DNA of 64,000 nt from contig CAXXMH010000002.1 in NCBI GenBank assembly GCA_963664665.2, positions 62,001 to 126,000 on the forward strand, in the 5' to 3' direction. Origin of the DNA: Bin55 sp963664665 (GTDB taxonomy: Bacteria; Pseudomonadota; Gammaproteobacteria; Pseudomonadales; Azotimanducaceae). Shown here piece by piece: positions 1 to 8,829 of this stretch. The notes under the pieces are model-generated. The model searched no databases, had not been told where the DNA came from, and was given only the letters and a program-made list of their open reading frames with translations. Position numbers and translations under genes: made by a program. Position 1 is the first letter of the stretch. Each line of letters begins with the position of its first letter.

Positions 1-2087
1 TTGCGAGCATCGTGTTCACCGGCGAGTTAGAGTCGTTCGTATTGAGCGGAACAGGCATGTTCTTTATCGGCACGGCCATTCTCACACTCTTCCTAGCTTT
101 GTTCGGCAAGTTTCCTGCACCGGTCGCAACAACGCCCATACCTGTTGCGCTTGTCATGATCGCAATCGCACAGTCTCTTGATCTGCACGGCGATGAACTC
201 TTTCTAACGTTTGTCGTCTCGATCATCGGTACGACCTTACTGACCGGGCTCCTCTTTTTTGCGTTCGGTTACTTGAAGATTGCGAACTTCTTCCGTTTCG
301 TGCCGTTTACGGTATCGGCAGGTGCTTTAGCGGGATCCGGAATCTTGATATTCCTAATGGCCTTGCGTCTTGCAGGTCTTGACTGGCGTCCGGAGTCGTG
401 GGGTAGTCTGCTAGAACCAATGGCATTCTGGAAAGCAGTGCTGAGCGTTGCATTAGGTGTGACACTCATCGTAGCAACGAAAATCTGGCGAGCGTTCTGG
501 GTTATGCCGCTCTTATTCGCGTCATTCTGTGTGCTCTTTCATCTCGGCTTGTGGTTACTCGGCATATCTGTCGAAGACGCACTCGCGGGCGGGATGTTTC
601 TCAATGCTGACTGGTCAGTCGCACTGTGGCCAGCCTACGGTGAAGCCAATCTAGGCGCGATCAGCTGGGGTACCGTTGCGGCTCAGGTAATCAACGCGAC
701 CGTTCTGTTCTTAGTTCTTTTGATCCTAACGGTTGTCAGTTTCGCCCAATTGGAGTTAGGCGCCAATATGGAGTTCGACTGGAATAAGGAATTCAAGCTT
801 CACGGTGCAGCAAATCTGTTGTCGGGCGTAGGTGGCGGCATTCCCGGTGCAACAGTTGCTTCCGCGACGCTACCGAATATCGCGTTACAAGCGAATACGC
901 CCGTAACAAGCATCGTCATCGCAATCGCACTTGTCGTGTTCGTATTTCTGGGATCGGAAGTACTACGACTCATGCCGCTAACAGCCACTAGCGGTTTTCT
1001 AATTGCTGTCGCCGTACCACTTATTTCCGATTGGCTAATCAAGAGCCGTCGACGACTTCGATCGCCTGAATATGGCATGTTGGTGTTGATCTGCTTCACT
1101 ATCGTATTAGTAGGTTTCTTGGAAGCTATCGCGCTAGGCTTAGTGCTCAGCTTGGTCTTCTTCGTCGTGCGATTGAGTCATGTATCTCTCGTGGAGAGGC
1201 AATACACCGCTGGCGATCGATCAAGTCACAAGATTCGCTCAATTCCAGAATACGCTATTTTGAAGGTCTATGGCGCACGCGCTCAGATTTATCGTTTGCA
1301 GGGGTACGTTTTCTTCGGAAGTGCTCATTCCTTTGCGGAGGTACTAAATAAATCGCTAAGTGGTAATGGAACGCTCACGTGTGTCGTGATCGACTTTAAA
1401 GATATAGTTGGTTTTGACTTGTCGGCGCTTGATAGTTTGCGCGCATACATACAACGTGCGAGCGCGCAGAACGTACAGACAATCCTTAGTTCTACAACGG
1501 ACAACTTGGCCGAGGAAATCAGACGAGATTTCACGCCGAGTCTGTTGGAAAACGTCATTTGGGCAGATTCCGAGGAGTCGGGTTTGATCGAGGCCGAAGA
1601 GCTGCTGTTAAAAGGCTATGAACACGATGTGTCCACGGACCCTGATTTACGCGATTTGGTTCGTCTGAGTACGAACGCTGACTTGACGGAACATTTACAG
1701 CAGCAGGAACGATTCGAAGAGCTAGTTTCTGCCTTAAGTGAGAGATTTGAGACTCTAGAATACGCCGATCAAGAATTGATAGTCTCGCGCGGGCAATCGC
1801 CTCGAGGGATGCAGTTGGTGATTGCGGGGCGAACCTCGGTCATGAGCGACGACGGTACGACTCTGTATCAATGCGGGTCAGGGAGCGTCATCGAGTCTGC
1901 GGGAGCGATCGAAGAAACTGAATCTCAAGTGTCAATGGTGGCGGATGGACCTTGCCAAACACTGTTGATTACTCAATCAGGATTAGAAACCTTAGATGTC
2001 GAGGACACACAACTGGCGCTGAAGCTCTACAAGTATGTTGTTTCCGAACGTGCTAGCGTAGCGTTGCGTGCGGCGTACGCTACTTAA
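1..2087 (+). CDS. SulP family anion transporter with STAS and cNMP-binding domains (5' partial)
   Basis: Inner-membrane transporter of the SulP type, moving sulfate, bicarbonate or another small anion. The reading frame is open from the window edge. A GTG at position 12 could be read as a start, but SulP proteins normally carry further membrane helices before the FxGEL segment seen there, so the true start is probably upstream. About ten hydrophobic segments fill residues 1-395 of the visible part. A STAS domain follows (about 415-530, with the VVIDFKDIVGFDLSALDSL core), then a cyclic-nucleotide-binding-like beta-roll (about 560-685) that may sense a ligand. The STAS plus cNMP arrangement is known in bacterial SulP proteins. 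The substrate cannot be read from sequence. It appears to be the last gene of its unit. Confidence 0.85.
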   Translation, partial: ASIVFTGELESFVLSGTGMFFIGTAILTLFLALFGKFPAPVATTPIPVALVMIAIAQSLDLHGDELFLTFVVSIIGTTLLTGLLFFAFGYLKIANFFRFVPFTVSAGALAGSGILIFLMALRLAGLDWRPESWGSLLEPMAFWKAVLSVALGVTLIVATKIWRAFWVMPLLFASFCVLFHLGLWLLGISVEDALAGGMFLNADWSVALWPAYGEANLGAISWGTVAAQVINATVLFLVLLILTVVSFAQLELGANMEFDWNKEFKLHGAANLLSGVGGGIPGATVASATLPNIALQANTPVTSIVIAIALVVFVFLGSEVLRLMPLTATSGFLIAVAVPLISDWLIKSRRRLRSPEYGMLVLICFTIVLVGFLEAIALGLVLSLVFFVVRLSHVSLVERQYTAGDRSSHKIRSIPEYAILKVYGARAQIYRLQGYVFFGSAHSFAEVLNKSLSGNGTLTCVVIDFKDIVGFDLSALDSLRAYIQRASAQNVQTILSSTTDNLAEEIRRDFTPSLLENVIWADSEESGLIEAEELLLKGYEHDVSTDPDLRDLVRLSTNADLTEHLQQQERFEELVSALSERFETLEYADQELIVSRGQSPRGMQLVIAGRTSVMSDDGTTLYQCGSGSVIESAGAIEETESQVSMVADGPCQTLLITQSGLETLDVEDTQLALKLYKYVVSERASVALRAAYAT

Positions 2088-2195
2088 TCGCTACGTGCGG
2101 TGAGACTTTGTATGTGATGATTTCAATTTGTTCGGAAGTATGCCATCGCGGTTCGGCTTCTCGCGTTTGATACTGCCGATGTGCTGCTTCACGCT

Positions 2196-2213
2196 AACGC
2201 TAGCGTTGCAACG
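2196..2213. promoter_or_regulatory. Two overlapping palindromes downstream of the SulP gene
   Basis: The 12-bp perfect palindrome AACGCTAGCGTT (2196-2207) overlaps the 10-bp perfect palindrome CGTTGCAACG (2204-2213). No T-run follows, so a Rho-independent terminator is not supported. They could be binding sites or part of a weak transcript-end hairpin. The rest of the 2088-2419 spacer is AT-rich (about 2225-2290) and contains the direct repeats listed separately; no ORF there is convincing. Confidence 0.3.
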
Positions 2214-2330
2214 TAATACTAGAGACATAATATCTATATTCAGTTATAATTATTGTAATTTAACTATTTGATTTATCTAGTTTCTTATTAGAAAACAAGG
2301 TTTCGAAGCTCGCCGTAGAGGCGAATTCGA

Positions 2331-2353
2331 AATATCCCATCCAAAATCGCTTT
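2331..2353 (+). repeat. Direct repeat copy 1 upstream of the Gfo/Idh gene
   Basis: A 23-bp unit beginning AATATCCC and ending AAAATCGCTTT. It matches the unit at 2375-2397 at 20 of 23 positions; the differences are confined to a four-base stretch in the middle. The pair lies 22 to 88 bases upstream of the Gfo/Idh start codon. Confidence 0.6.
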
Positions 2354-2374
2354 GTGCCAGCATGTTGAACTTGG

Positions 2375-2397
2375 AATATCCCGTGTAAAATCGCTTT
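2375..2397 (+). repeat. Direct repeat copy 2 upstream of the Gfo/Idh gene
   Basis: Second copy of the 23-bp unit, offset 44 bp from the first, which is close to four helical turns. A protein bound to both copies would sit on the same face of the DNA. It lies just upstream of the start codon at 2420, where an operator or a leader-RNA element would act. No function is known. Confidence 0.6.
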
Positions 2398-2419
2398 TGA
2401 TGCTTGATTGTGTATTCGG

Positions 2420-3415
2420 ATGGCAAAGCCTAGACTGAATGTCGTTCTAGTAGGAGCGGGCGGCAATATGCGTGGAGCACACGTACCGCGCATACTAGAC
2501 GATAAACGAACCAAAATCGTTGGGGTCGCTGACCCGGAGGAAAGCCACGCCGAACAGCTTCAAGAACGAGCTGGATATGAGATTCCGTACTTCGCTAATT
2601 GGCAAGCGATGCTGAAGAATATCGAATCTGATGGCGTGATCATCAGCACGCCGCACAAACACCACAACCTTCAAGTAAAACGTAGTCTTGAAGATGGACG
2701 GCACGTTCTCGTCGAAAAACCGCTGGTTATCCAATCTAAGCATGCTAACTCATTGATTCAATTGGCTTCTAGAGTTGAGTGTCTACTAGTCGTCGCGTAT
2801 CAAAGACATTGGATGCCTGAATACGTTTATGCCCGCGAATTGATTGCGCGCGGCGAGATTGGTGAGATATGTGGGGTATCTGGATACGTCACGCAAAACT
2901 GGGATGCATTTGGAGGCTGGCGCGTAGATTTAGAGCTTTCTGGCGGCGGAATGTTCATGGATACGGGTAGCCACCTTGTTGCGTCGCTGCTCTGGGTTAC
3001 AGGTTTGCGTCCGAAACGCGTATGGGCATCCCAGGACCGCCAAGGTCAAAAGGTTGATGTCAACATGGTTTGCCACGTCTCGTTTGACGGCGGTGCCATG
3101 GGAACGCTAGAGACGATCGGTAACGCCGCACGTCACGACGAACGCCTGATGATTGCTGGTACTAAAGGCAGTCTCGTTATTCATATGCACCAGTGGCAAG
3201 TCCGATCGTTACTTTTGAACGACAATAAGGTAGACGTACCGAGGCGCATCCGGGCGTCGACCCCAGATGCAGCGTTTTTCGCCGCTATGCGTAAAGGAGT
3301 CGATAGCATCGAACCTCCCGACTATGCATTTCAGGTTGCACAGTTAACCGAAGCCGCATACAAATCTGCAAATGAGAATAAACCGGTAAGTATTCGACAA
3401 CCTAATAAGAAATAG
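2420..3415 (+). CDS. Gfo/Idh/MocA family oxidoreductase
   Basis: NAD(P)-dependent dehydrogenase or isomerase of the glucose-fructose oxidoreductase/inositol dehydrogenase family, about 331 residues, cytoplasmic. The N-terminal Rossmann motif VLVGAGGNMRGAH and the VEKPL segment (the conserved EKP lysine of the family) are present, followed by the C-terminal alpha/beta domain with the GG.FMDTGSH segment. The start is placed at the ATG at 2420 because the product then begins directly at the Rossmann strand; an in-frame TTG lies 12 bases earlier, and neither has a strong ribosome site. It ends one base before the phosphotriesterase-like gene, so the two are co-transcribed. The partner hydrolase suggests catabolism of a lactone, ester or sugar-like compound, which is an inference. 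Confidence 0.87.
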   Translation: MAKPRLNVVLVGAGGNMRGAHVPRILDDKRTKIVGVADPEESHAEQLQERAGYEIPYFANWQAMLKNIESDGVIISTPHKHHNLQVKRSLEDGRHVLVEKPLVIQSKHANSLIQLASRVECLLVVAYQRHWMPEYVYARELIARGEIGEICGVSGYVTQNWDAFGGWRVDLELSGGGMFMDTGSHLVASLLWVTGLRPKRVWASQDRQGQKVDVNMVCHVSFDGGAMGTLETIGNAARHDERLMIAGTKGSLVIHMHQWQVRSLLLNDNKVDVPRRIRASTPDAAFFAAMRKGVDSIEPPDYAFQVAQLTEAAYKSANENKPVSIRQPNKK

Positions 3416-3416
3416 C

Positions 3417-4373
3417 ATGGCACAGGTTCAAACGGTCCTGGGTTCTATCGATAGTTCAGAACTTGGATTTACGCTCATGCATGAGCATGTCATGGTTAGT
3501 GCCCCGGGTATGTTTCGCCAGTTTCCAGATCTGTTTGGTCCGGAAGACCGTGTCCAACGAGCGATCGATACGTTTAAACGCGCCAAGGCTGCTGGAATTG
3601 ACAGCATCGTGGACGCTACGACCTATGACCTCGGCAAAGATCCTGAGCTGCTAAGGGCGGTGTCGGAAGGGTCCGGAGTTAACATCATCAATACCACTGG
3701 TTGGTGGCTTGACGTGCCGCGCTTCCTGCGAGGCGTATCGCCGAATCAGATGGCGCGGGAGTTCATCAAGGATGTTGAGCAAGGCTTTCGCGGAACCGAC
3801 GTCAAAGCCGGCATCTTAAAGTGCGCAGCGGACTTCCAGGGCGTCACAGAAGACCTTGAACTAATGGCTCGGGCGGTTTCTCGTGCACACCTTGAAACGG
3901 GTTTGCCAATCATGGTGCATTCCTATCCCACGGGTCAGGTAGCCCGACGCCAGATTGAGATATTCCGAGAGGAAGGTGTCGACCTCACGCGGGTGAAGAT
4001 TGACCATTCGAATGACACGACAGACACTGAATACTTGAAGTGGATTCTTGATCAAGGGTGTTATCTAGGCCTTGATCGGTATCCGGGTAGGCTAGTGAGC
4101 CCACATATGCGGACCGCCACGATGAAATCGTTAATCGATGACGGGTTTGGCGACAGACTTTGTCCGGCACACGACTGTATTTGCTTACATATCCATAAGG
4201 AATTACCCGACGGCTCTATCCCTCTTGAGCATGAGTTCACGCGGAGCAATGTAGATCAATACCTCTTCATCCACCGCCACGTGATTCCAGACCTAGAGGA
4301 AATGGGGGTCAGTCGCGACAAGATCGATGACCTTTTCGTCAACAACCCCCGTCGTTTCTTCGAAGGTAGCTAG
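3417..4373 (+). CDS. Phosphotriesterase-family metal-dependent hydrolase
   Basis: A member of the PTE branch of the amidohydrolase superfamily (318 residues), which includes phosphotriesterases, lactonases and other hydrolases. All expected metal ligands can be placed: H22 and H24 in the HEHV motif, bridging lysine K135 in GILKCAADF, H168 in MVHSYPTG, H197 in KIDHSND, and D253 in PAHD. The length is typical of the family. The ATG follows the Gfo/Idh stop with a one-base gap, so translation is probably coupled. The substrate is unknown; lactonase activity is common in environmental members. It converges on the luciferase-like gene, leaving only 39 bases between the two stops. Confidence 0.85.
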   Translation: MAQVQTVLGSIDSSELGFTLMHEHVMVSAPGMFRQFPDLFGPEDRVQRAIDTFKRAKAAGIDSIVDATTYDLGKDPELLRAVSEGSGVNIINTTGWWLDVPRFLRGVSPNQMAREFIKDVEQGFRGTDVKAGILKCAADFQGVTEDLELMARAVSRAHLETGLPIMVHSYPTGQVARRQIEIFREEGVDLTRVKIDHSNDTTDTEYLKWILDQGCYLGLDRYPGRLVSPHMRTATMKSLIDDGFGDRLCPAHDCICLHIHKELPDGSIPLEHEFTRSNVDQYLFIHRHVIPDLEEMGVSRDKIDDLFVNNPRRFFEGS

Positions 4374-4412
4374 TATCTAGTTCGCGTCGGCGAGATAGCC
4401 GCGCGTCAATGT

Positions 4413-5333
4413 TTAGGCGGCAGCTAGACCTTTCAAGAGCTCGTTCGTACGAGTAAACGAACCTCGACTGTCATCGCCAGCTGGAAAAACACTTGCGAGC
4501 ACTTCGGTTGCCCCAGCGTCAAAGAAAGCCTGAAGCTGTGATTCAACCTCGTTTTCATTTCCGACGATTGCGATCTCGCCGGCACTCGATAGTCCTTCAT
4601 TGTCTAGCTGGCGTCGATAGTTGGGCAGCGAGTAATAGTGGCCGAATACTTGATTCGCACGAGCGATCGCCTGCTCTTTATCGTCATGTACGCACACTGG
4701 CAGTCCAACAATGACGCGCGGGGCGTCACGGCCTGCAGCTGCTGCAGCTTTGGTGATTCTGGGTACTGTGTTTTCCGCAATCGTTTTGCGACCAACCATC
4801 CATGTGACAGTACCGTCAGCGACTTCAGCTGCAGCTTTTAACATCAGTGGTGCGAGTGCTGACATTACGATCGGAAACGGCTTCGCGTCGGGAACAGCGA
4901 TTCCAGTCTTGATTTGATAAACGTCGCCTTGATGATCGACTTGCCCTTCGGTCGTCAACGCTTTGATTACAGATACGTACTCGCGCATGTGTTGAGCGGG
5001 TCGATCATATTTCAAACCTAGTGCTTCGATACCCGGCGCGTGCGAGGGACCGACGCCCAGAACCAGTCGACCATCCGTCAAGGAGTTTACGGTAGCAGCT
5101 TGTTGGGCTAGTGCATTAGGATGACGCGGATAACTCGGAACTACAGCCGTTCCCATTTCGATAGTTGAAGTACGTTGTCCGGCTAGTGCGATCATCGTCA
5201 ATGCGTCGAACATATGAACTTGAGGCATCCAGTAGCTGACGAAACCTTCCGCTTCCTTTTCGACGATTTCATCGACTAAGGTCGTCAGTGGTCGGCCGCG
5301 ACGAACATTGCCGCCGTATATCCCAATTCGCAT
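4413..5333 (-). CDS. LLM-class (luciferase-like) oxidoreductase, F420-type
   Basis: TIM-barrel flavin or F420-dependent oxidoreductase of the bacterial luciferase-like superfamily, 306 residues. It begins MRIGIYGG, the first strand of the barrel, and contains the family segments TSTIEMGTAVVPSYPRHP, SLTDGRLVLGVGPSH and the C-terminal GATEVLASVF. The start at 5333 is chosen over an upstream TTG-type frame because AGGAG sits 8 bases before it. The pattern resembles the F420-dependent subgroup, but cofactor choice (F420 or FMN) cannot be proven from sequence. It is transcribed away from the acyl-CoA ligase across a 181-bp divergent spacer and is one of four LLM enzymes in the window. Confidence 0.85.
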   Translation of the reverse strand: MRIGIYGGNVRRGRPLTTLVDEIVEKEAEGFVSYWMPQVHMFDALTMIALAGQRTSTIEMGTAVVPSYPRHPNALAQQAATVNSLTDGRLVLGVGPSHAPGIEALGLKYDRPAQHMREYVSVIKALTTEGQVDHQGDVYQIKTGIAVPDAKPFPIVMSALAPLMLKAAAEVADGTVTWMVGRKTIAENTVPRITKAAAAAGRDAPRVIVGLPVCVHDDKEQAIARANQVFGHYYSLPNYRRQLDNEGLSSAGEIAIVGNENEVESQLQAFFDAGATEVLASVFPAGDDSRGSFTRTNELLKGLAAA

Positions 5334-5373
5334 GGCTGAGCTCCTAATTTGAAATGTGGATCTTCGAATATAT

Positions 5374-5393
5374 CCTCGCAAGATATCGCGAGG
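5374..5393. promoter_or_regulatory. Dyad in the divergent LLM/acyl-CoA ligase spacer
   Basis: Perfect 6-bp inverted arms CCTCGC and GCGAGG separated by 8 bases, in the short spacer between two divergent genes. This is the typical place and size for a dimeric repressor or activator site. No regulator gene lies nearby. Confidence 0.35.
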
Positions 5394-5424
5394 TTCTGCT
5401 TATTTTCTATGTTGTTCGGCGTCC

Positions 5425-5456
5425 GTTCTCGAATTACGACGAATATGGACGAGAAC
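5425..5456. promoter_or_regulatory. Second dyad in the same divergent spacer
   Basis: Perfect 7-bp inverted arms GTTCTCG (5425-5431) and CGAGAAC (5450-5456), 18 bases apart. It sits about 60 bases upstream of the acyl-CoA ligase start and could be an operator half-site pair. It is seen in sequence only. Confidence 0.35.
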
Positions 5457-5514
5457 TTGGGCTCAAATCAGCGTTGAGTCTAATTCTGATCTATTAGGTA
5501 ACTACGAGAACCAC

Positions 5515-7011
5515 ATGCACGACATATTGCAGTTGTACGAACGAGCGTCGCCAGAAGCGACTGCGATAGCAAATGTCGAAGGCGAAGGGATGAGCTACGC
5601 ATCGCTCGTCGAGTTCACAGAGAAATGTGGTGATTTTTTATCGACGATCGGAGTCGCTGGTAACGATCGGGTCGCAATTGTGATGCCAAATGGACCGCTG
5701 ATGGCGACTACATTCGCTAGCTGCGTTCCTTGGTGCGCGGTCGCGCCTCTGAATCCGGCGTATACAGCCGACGAGTTTGAGTATTACTTAAATGATCTTC
5801 AGGCAAAGGTACTCATCACCGAAGCAGGTTTTGAGTCGCCAGTGATTGCAGTATCTCGACGATTAGGGATTGAGTCGATTACGGTGAGTCCAGAAGAAGG
5901 TCTCGTGGGTGCCGACAGTCATACGAAGCACGCGGGTCGTCAGCGTCGATCGTTGGAGAGTATCGCGTTGATTCTGCACACCTCCGGTACCACCTCTAGA
6001 CCCAAAATGGTTCCGCTTTCACAGCAAAATCTGCTCGCGTCGGCGCGAAATATCGCGGAAACACTGGCACTTACATCTCAGGATCGCTGCCTGAACGTGA
6101 TGCCGCTATTTCACATCCATGGTTTGATGGCGCCGATCATGGCGACCTTGTACGCAGGTGCTCGCGTTTTCTGCACGCCTGGTTTTGACGCACTCAGGTT
6201 CTACACGTGGCTTGATGAGACATCGCCGACTTGGTACAGCGCTGTCCCGACCATGCATCAGACGATCCTCGCGAGAGCCAATCGAAATGTCGAGAGCATC
6301 GCGAGGAATCAATTGCGGTTTATCCGGTCTTCGTCTGCATCCTTACCAATTCCGGTGCTAAGTGGCCTTGAGGAGACATTTGGCACACGCGTCGTCGAGG
6401 CGTACGCGATGACCGAAGCCGCGCACCAAATGTGCTCAAATCCATTGCCGCCGCTAGAGCGGAAAGCGGGTACCGTGGGACCTGCCGCCGGTCCTCGAGT
6501 AGGAATTTCAAGTACGATAAGCCTTCAACTTCTCGAACCCGGGCAAGAAGGTGAGATCGTGATTCAAGGTGAAAACGTTACAACGGGATATATCAACAAT
6601 CCGGAGGCGAATGCCAAGGACTTTATTGATGGATGGTTTCGCACCGGTGATTTAGGCATCATGGATGGAGACGGATATGTCAAAGTTACCGGTCGATTGA
6701 AAGAGATCATCAATCGCGGCGGTGAGAAGATCGCACCCTTGGAGGTCGATGAAGTATTACTTGATCACCCTAGTATTGCGCAGGCTTGTACGTTCGCGGT
6801 GCCTCATGACAAACTTGGCGAGGAAGTGGGCGCCATTTTGGTTCTGAACGAAGGCGAGTCATTGGCGAAAGACGAAATACAGCGATTTGCGCGGGAACGC
6901 CTCGCTCCGTTTAAAGTTCCGCGGGAGATTGTGTTTTTGTCCGATATTCCGAAAGGGCCGACGGGTAAAGTACAGCGAATTGGGATGGCTGAACGTATCG
7001 GCATCGTGTAG
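5515..7011 (+). CDS. AMP-forming acyl-CoA synthetase (oxalate-CoA ligase-like)
   Basis: ANL-superfamily adenylate-forming enzyme (498 residues) that activates a carboxylic acid with ATP and CoA. Motifs: phosphate loop HTSGTTSRPK at residues 155-164, the YAMTEAAHQM motif, GWFRTGDLG, the hinge GRLKEIINRGGEKI, and the catalytic C-terminal lysine in GPTGKVQR. The YAMTEA-HQM variant is typical of the Pcs60/AAE3 oxalyl-CoA synthetase branch, so a small or polar acid is possible, though specificity cannot be fixed. The ATG at 5515 is preferred to the longer frame from 5356 because the product then starts at the usual family position; the ribosome site is weak. The crotonase and SDR genes downstream suggest one catabolic set. 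Confidence 0.87.
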   Translation: MHDILQLYERASPEATAIANVEGEGMSYASLVEFTEKCGDFLSTIGVAGNDRVAIVMPNGPLMATTFASCVPWCAVAPLNPAYTADEFEYYLNDLQAKVLITEAGFESPVIAVSRRLGIESITVSPEEGLVGADSHTKHAGRQRRSLESIALILHTSGTTSRPKMVPLSQQNLLASARNIAETLALTSQDRCLNVMPLFHIHGLMAPIMATLYAGARVFCTPGFDALRFYTWLDETSPTWYSAVPTMHQTILARANRNVESIARNQLRFIRSSSASLPIPVLSGLEETFGTRVVEAYAMTEAAHQMCSNPLPPLERKAGTVGPAAGPRVGISSTISLQLLEPGQEGEIVIQGENVTTGYINNPEANAKDFIDGWFRTGDLGIMDGDGYVKVTGRLKEIINRGGEKIAPLEVDEVLLDHPSIAQACTFAVPHDKLGEEVGAILVLNEGESLAKDEIQRFARERLAPFKVPREIVFLSDIPKGPTGKVQRIGMAERIGIV

Positions 7012-7068
7012 TTAATGCGCGATACACGAGAATTTGCGTGCTAATTCAGCGGTGCATAATCAACGCAA

Positions 7069-7080
7069 ACACGATCGTGT
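7069..7080. promoter_or_regulatory. 12-bp perfect palindrome upstream of the crotonase gene
   Basis: ACACGATCGTGT reads identically on both strands and lies 64 bases before the crotonase start, in the 133-bp spacer after the ligase gene. It is a plausible operator for the crotonase-SDR pair. No T-run follows, so it is not a terminator. Confidence 0.3.
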
Positions 7081-7144
7081 AGTAGAAAGATTCACTGTTG
7101 AACGCCATCGGTAGGTGGCTTATAACCATAAAAGAGGTATTCCC

Positions 7145-8053
7145 ATGGCATATCAAGACGTTCTTTACGAAACCGACGGTCGCCTAGCGACGATTTCACT
7201 CAATCGTCCTCAAGCACTAAACGCGCTCAGCAACAACCTTCGTGGCGAGTTAATGGAGGCGATGAGAGACGCCGAAGCCGATGACGAAATCGGCGTCATC
7301 ATTCTGAAAGGTGAGGGGCGTGCTTTCAGCGCGGGTTATGACCTGACGCCGAATCGATCTGCCGAATCAGAGGAACACGTTGACCGTCGCTCGAAACTGC
7401 CCGTTACCGGAACCACTCACCCAGGCGCAACCCAATGGGCGAGGCATGTTGTGATGACGAATTGGACGATTTGGGAACTAGCCAAGCCGGTCGTCTGCAA
7501 GATTCACGGCTATTGTCTAGCGGGTGGTACCGAGCTCGCGTCGGTATGCGACTTTCGTATCGTTGCTGACGATGCACAAATCGGCTATCCACCGGTTCGT
7601 GCCATGACGACCATGGACATGATGTGGGCGCCATGGTTTTTACCGCCTGCGAAAGCACGTGAGTTTGCGTATATCGGGAATTCATTTTCTGGTCAGGAAA
7701 TGGAACGGTTGGGATGGGCTAATTACGCCTTACCGGCCGATGAGCTTGATGACTTTATTCAAGACTTCGCATTTCGTATGGCGCACGTTGACAATGAAAT
7801 GTTGATGTATTCAAAGCGTGCAGTTAATCGGCAATACGAGACCATGGGTATTCGCGAGGCACTCCACTCAGGCACCGAAATCCAAGCGCTCAGTGCACAG
7901 CGCGCTGCGTCAGCGGAGTGGGGACGGCGGGTGCGAGATGAAGGCTTGAAAGCCGCGCTTGAGTGGCGGGACGGTCCATTCCGAGATTTTCGTGGCGCAT
8001 ATTCGGAGAAACACGCGAATCGTGATGTCGCTGGAATGAAAAAATCTAAATGA
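7145..8053 (+). CDS. Crotonase-superfamily protein (enoyl-CoA hydratase/isomerase-like)
   Basis: A 302-residue acyl-CoA enzyme with the crotonase fold. The oxyanion-hole segments GRAFSAGYDL and YCLAGGTEL are present. The first catalytic glutamate of enoyl-CoA hydratase is present (E130 in GGTEL), but the second, normally in a QPE motif 20 residues later, is proline here (P150 in GYPPVR). It may therefore be an isomerase, hydrolase or other crotonase rather than a classical hydratase. It is slightly longer than the usual 260 residues, with an extended region around residues 70-100 and a C-terminal tail. The start at 7145 has AGAGG upstream. The last four bases overlap the SDR start as ATGA, showing translational coupling. 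Confidence 0.85.
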   Translation: MAYQDVLYETDGRLATISLNRPQALNALSNNLRGELMEAMRDAEADDEIGVIILKGEGRAFSAGYDLTPNRSAESEEHVDRRSKLPVTGTTHPGATQWARHVVMTNWTIWELAKPVVCKIHGYCLAGGTELASVCDFRIVADDAQIGYPPVRAMTTMDMMWAPWFLPPAKAREFAYIGNSFSGQEMERLGWANYALPADELDDFIQDFAFRMAHVDNEMLMYSKRAVNRQYETMGIREALHSGTEIQALSAQRAASAEWGRRVRDEGLKAALEWRDGPFRDFRGAYSEKHANRDVAGMKKSK

Positions 8054-8829
8054 GGCAAAAAGCACTACTAGATCGTAAAGCGCTCGTCACCGGAGCCGCG
8101 CGTGGAATAGGACGCGCTACCGCCGAGCGATTCGCCGAAGAGGGAGCCTGGGTTGCCTGTGCAGACATCGACGAAGAAGGCGCACAGGAAACGGCGAACA
8201 CGATTCAGCAGCGAACGGGGAAGGCAATCGCCTTCCAGTTAGACGTGACCGACGAGGATGCGTTTGGTGCGGCGATGGACAGAACAGCCGAAGAATTTAA
8301 TGGCTTTGACATTCTGTTCAATAACGCTGGTATTGCGGGCGGCGATTGGAATCAGACACTTGACGTTAACTTGACCGGAGTTTACAACGGTCTTGCGAAG
8401 GGCGCCTATTTGATGAGTCAGAATGATTCTGGTGGGGCCATCGTCAATACGGCTTCGATTGCGGGATTGGTTGGACTCGTCGGACCGCGCGTCGGCGACG
8501 TTGCCATTGAGCCTGGCGCTTTTTCAGGTGCCGCGGGCTACATTGCGTCCAAACATGGTGTTGCGGGATTAACCAAGCAGTTCTCACTTGCGTATGCAAG
8601 CCGTGGCGTTCGGGTTAATGCGATCGCGCCTGGTTATATCGAAACAGATATGACCGCGAACGTTCGAGAGTCACAGGAATTCAACGACTATATCGTCAGT
8701 CTTCATCCGCTAGGTCGGATGGGTCTACCTGAAGAAATCGCTTCCGCCGCGGCTTTTCTTGCCAGTGACGATGCGAGTTTTATTACTGGTATCGTATTAC
8801 CCGTCGATGGCGGCTATACCTCGCGGTAG
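8050..8829 (+). CDS. Short-chain dehydrogenase/reductase (SDR)
   Basis: Classical NAD(P)-dependent SDR, 259 residues, oxidising a hydroxyl or reducing a ketone in the cytoplasm. Visible motifs are the cofactor loop TGAARGIG near the N terminus, NNAG, the catalytic serine in VNTASIAG, YIASK (YxxxK) and the C-terminal VDGGY. An acidic residue after beta-2 (ADIDEEG) favours NAD over NADP. It starts inside the crotonase stop (ATGA overlap), so the pair probably catalyses successive steps on one acyl-CoA or hydroxylated substrate. Its 3' end overlaps the 3' end of the opposite-strand gene by 16 bases. Confidence 0.9.
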   Translation: MRQKALLDRKALVTGAARGIGRATAERFAEEGAWVACADIDEEGAQETANTIQQRTGKAIAFQLDVTDEDAFGAAMDRTAEEFNGFDILFNNAGIAGGDWNQTLDVNLTGVYNGLAKGAYLMSQNDSGGAIVNTASIAGLVGLVGPRVGDVAIEPGAFSGAAGYIASKHGVAGLTKQFSLAYASRGVRVNAIAPGYIETDMTANVRESQEFNDYIVSLHPLGRMGLPEEIASAAAFLASDDASFITGIVLPVDGGYTSR

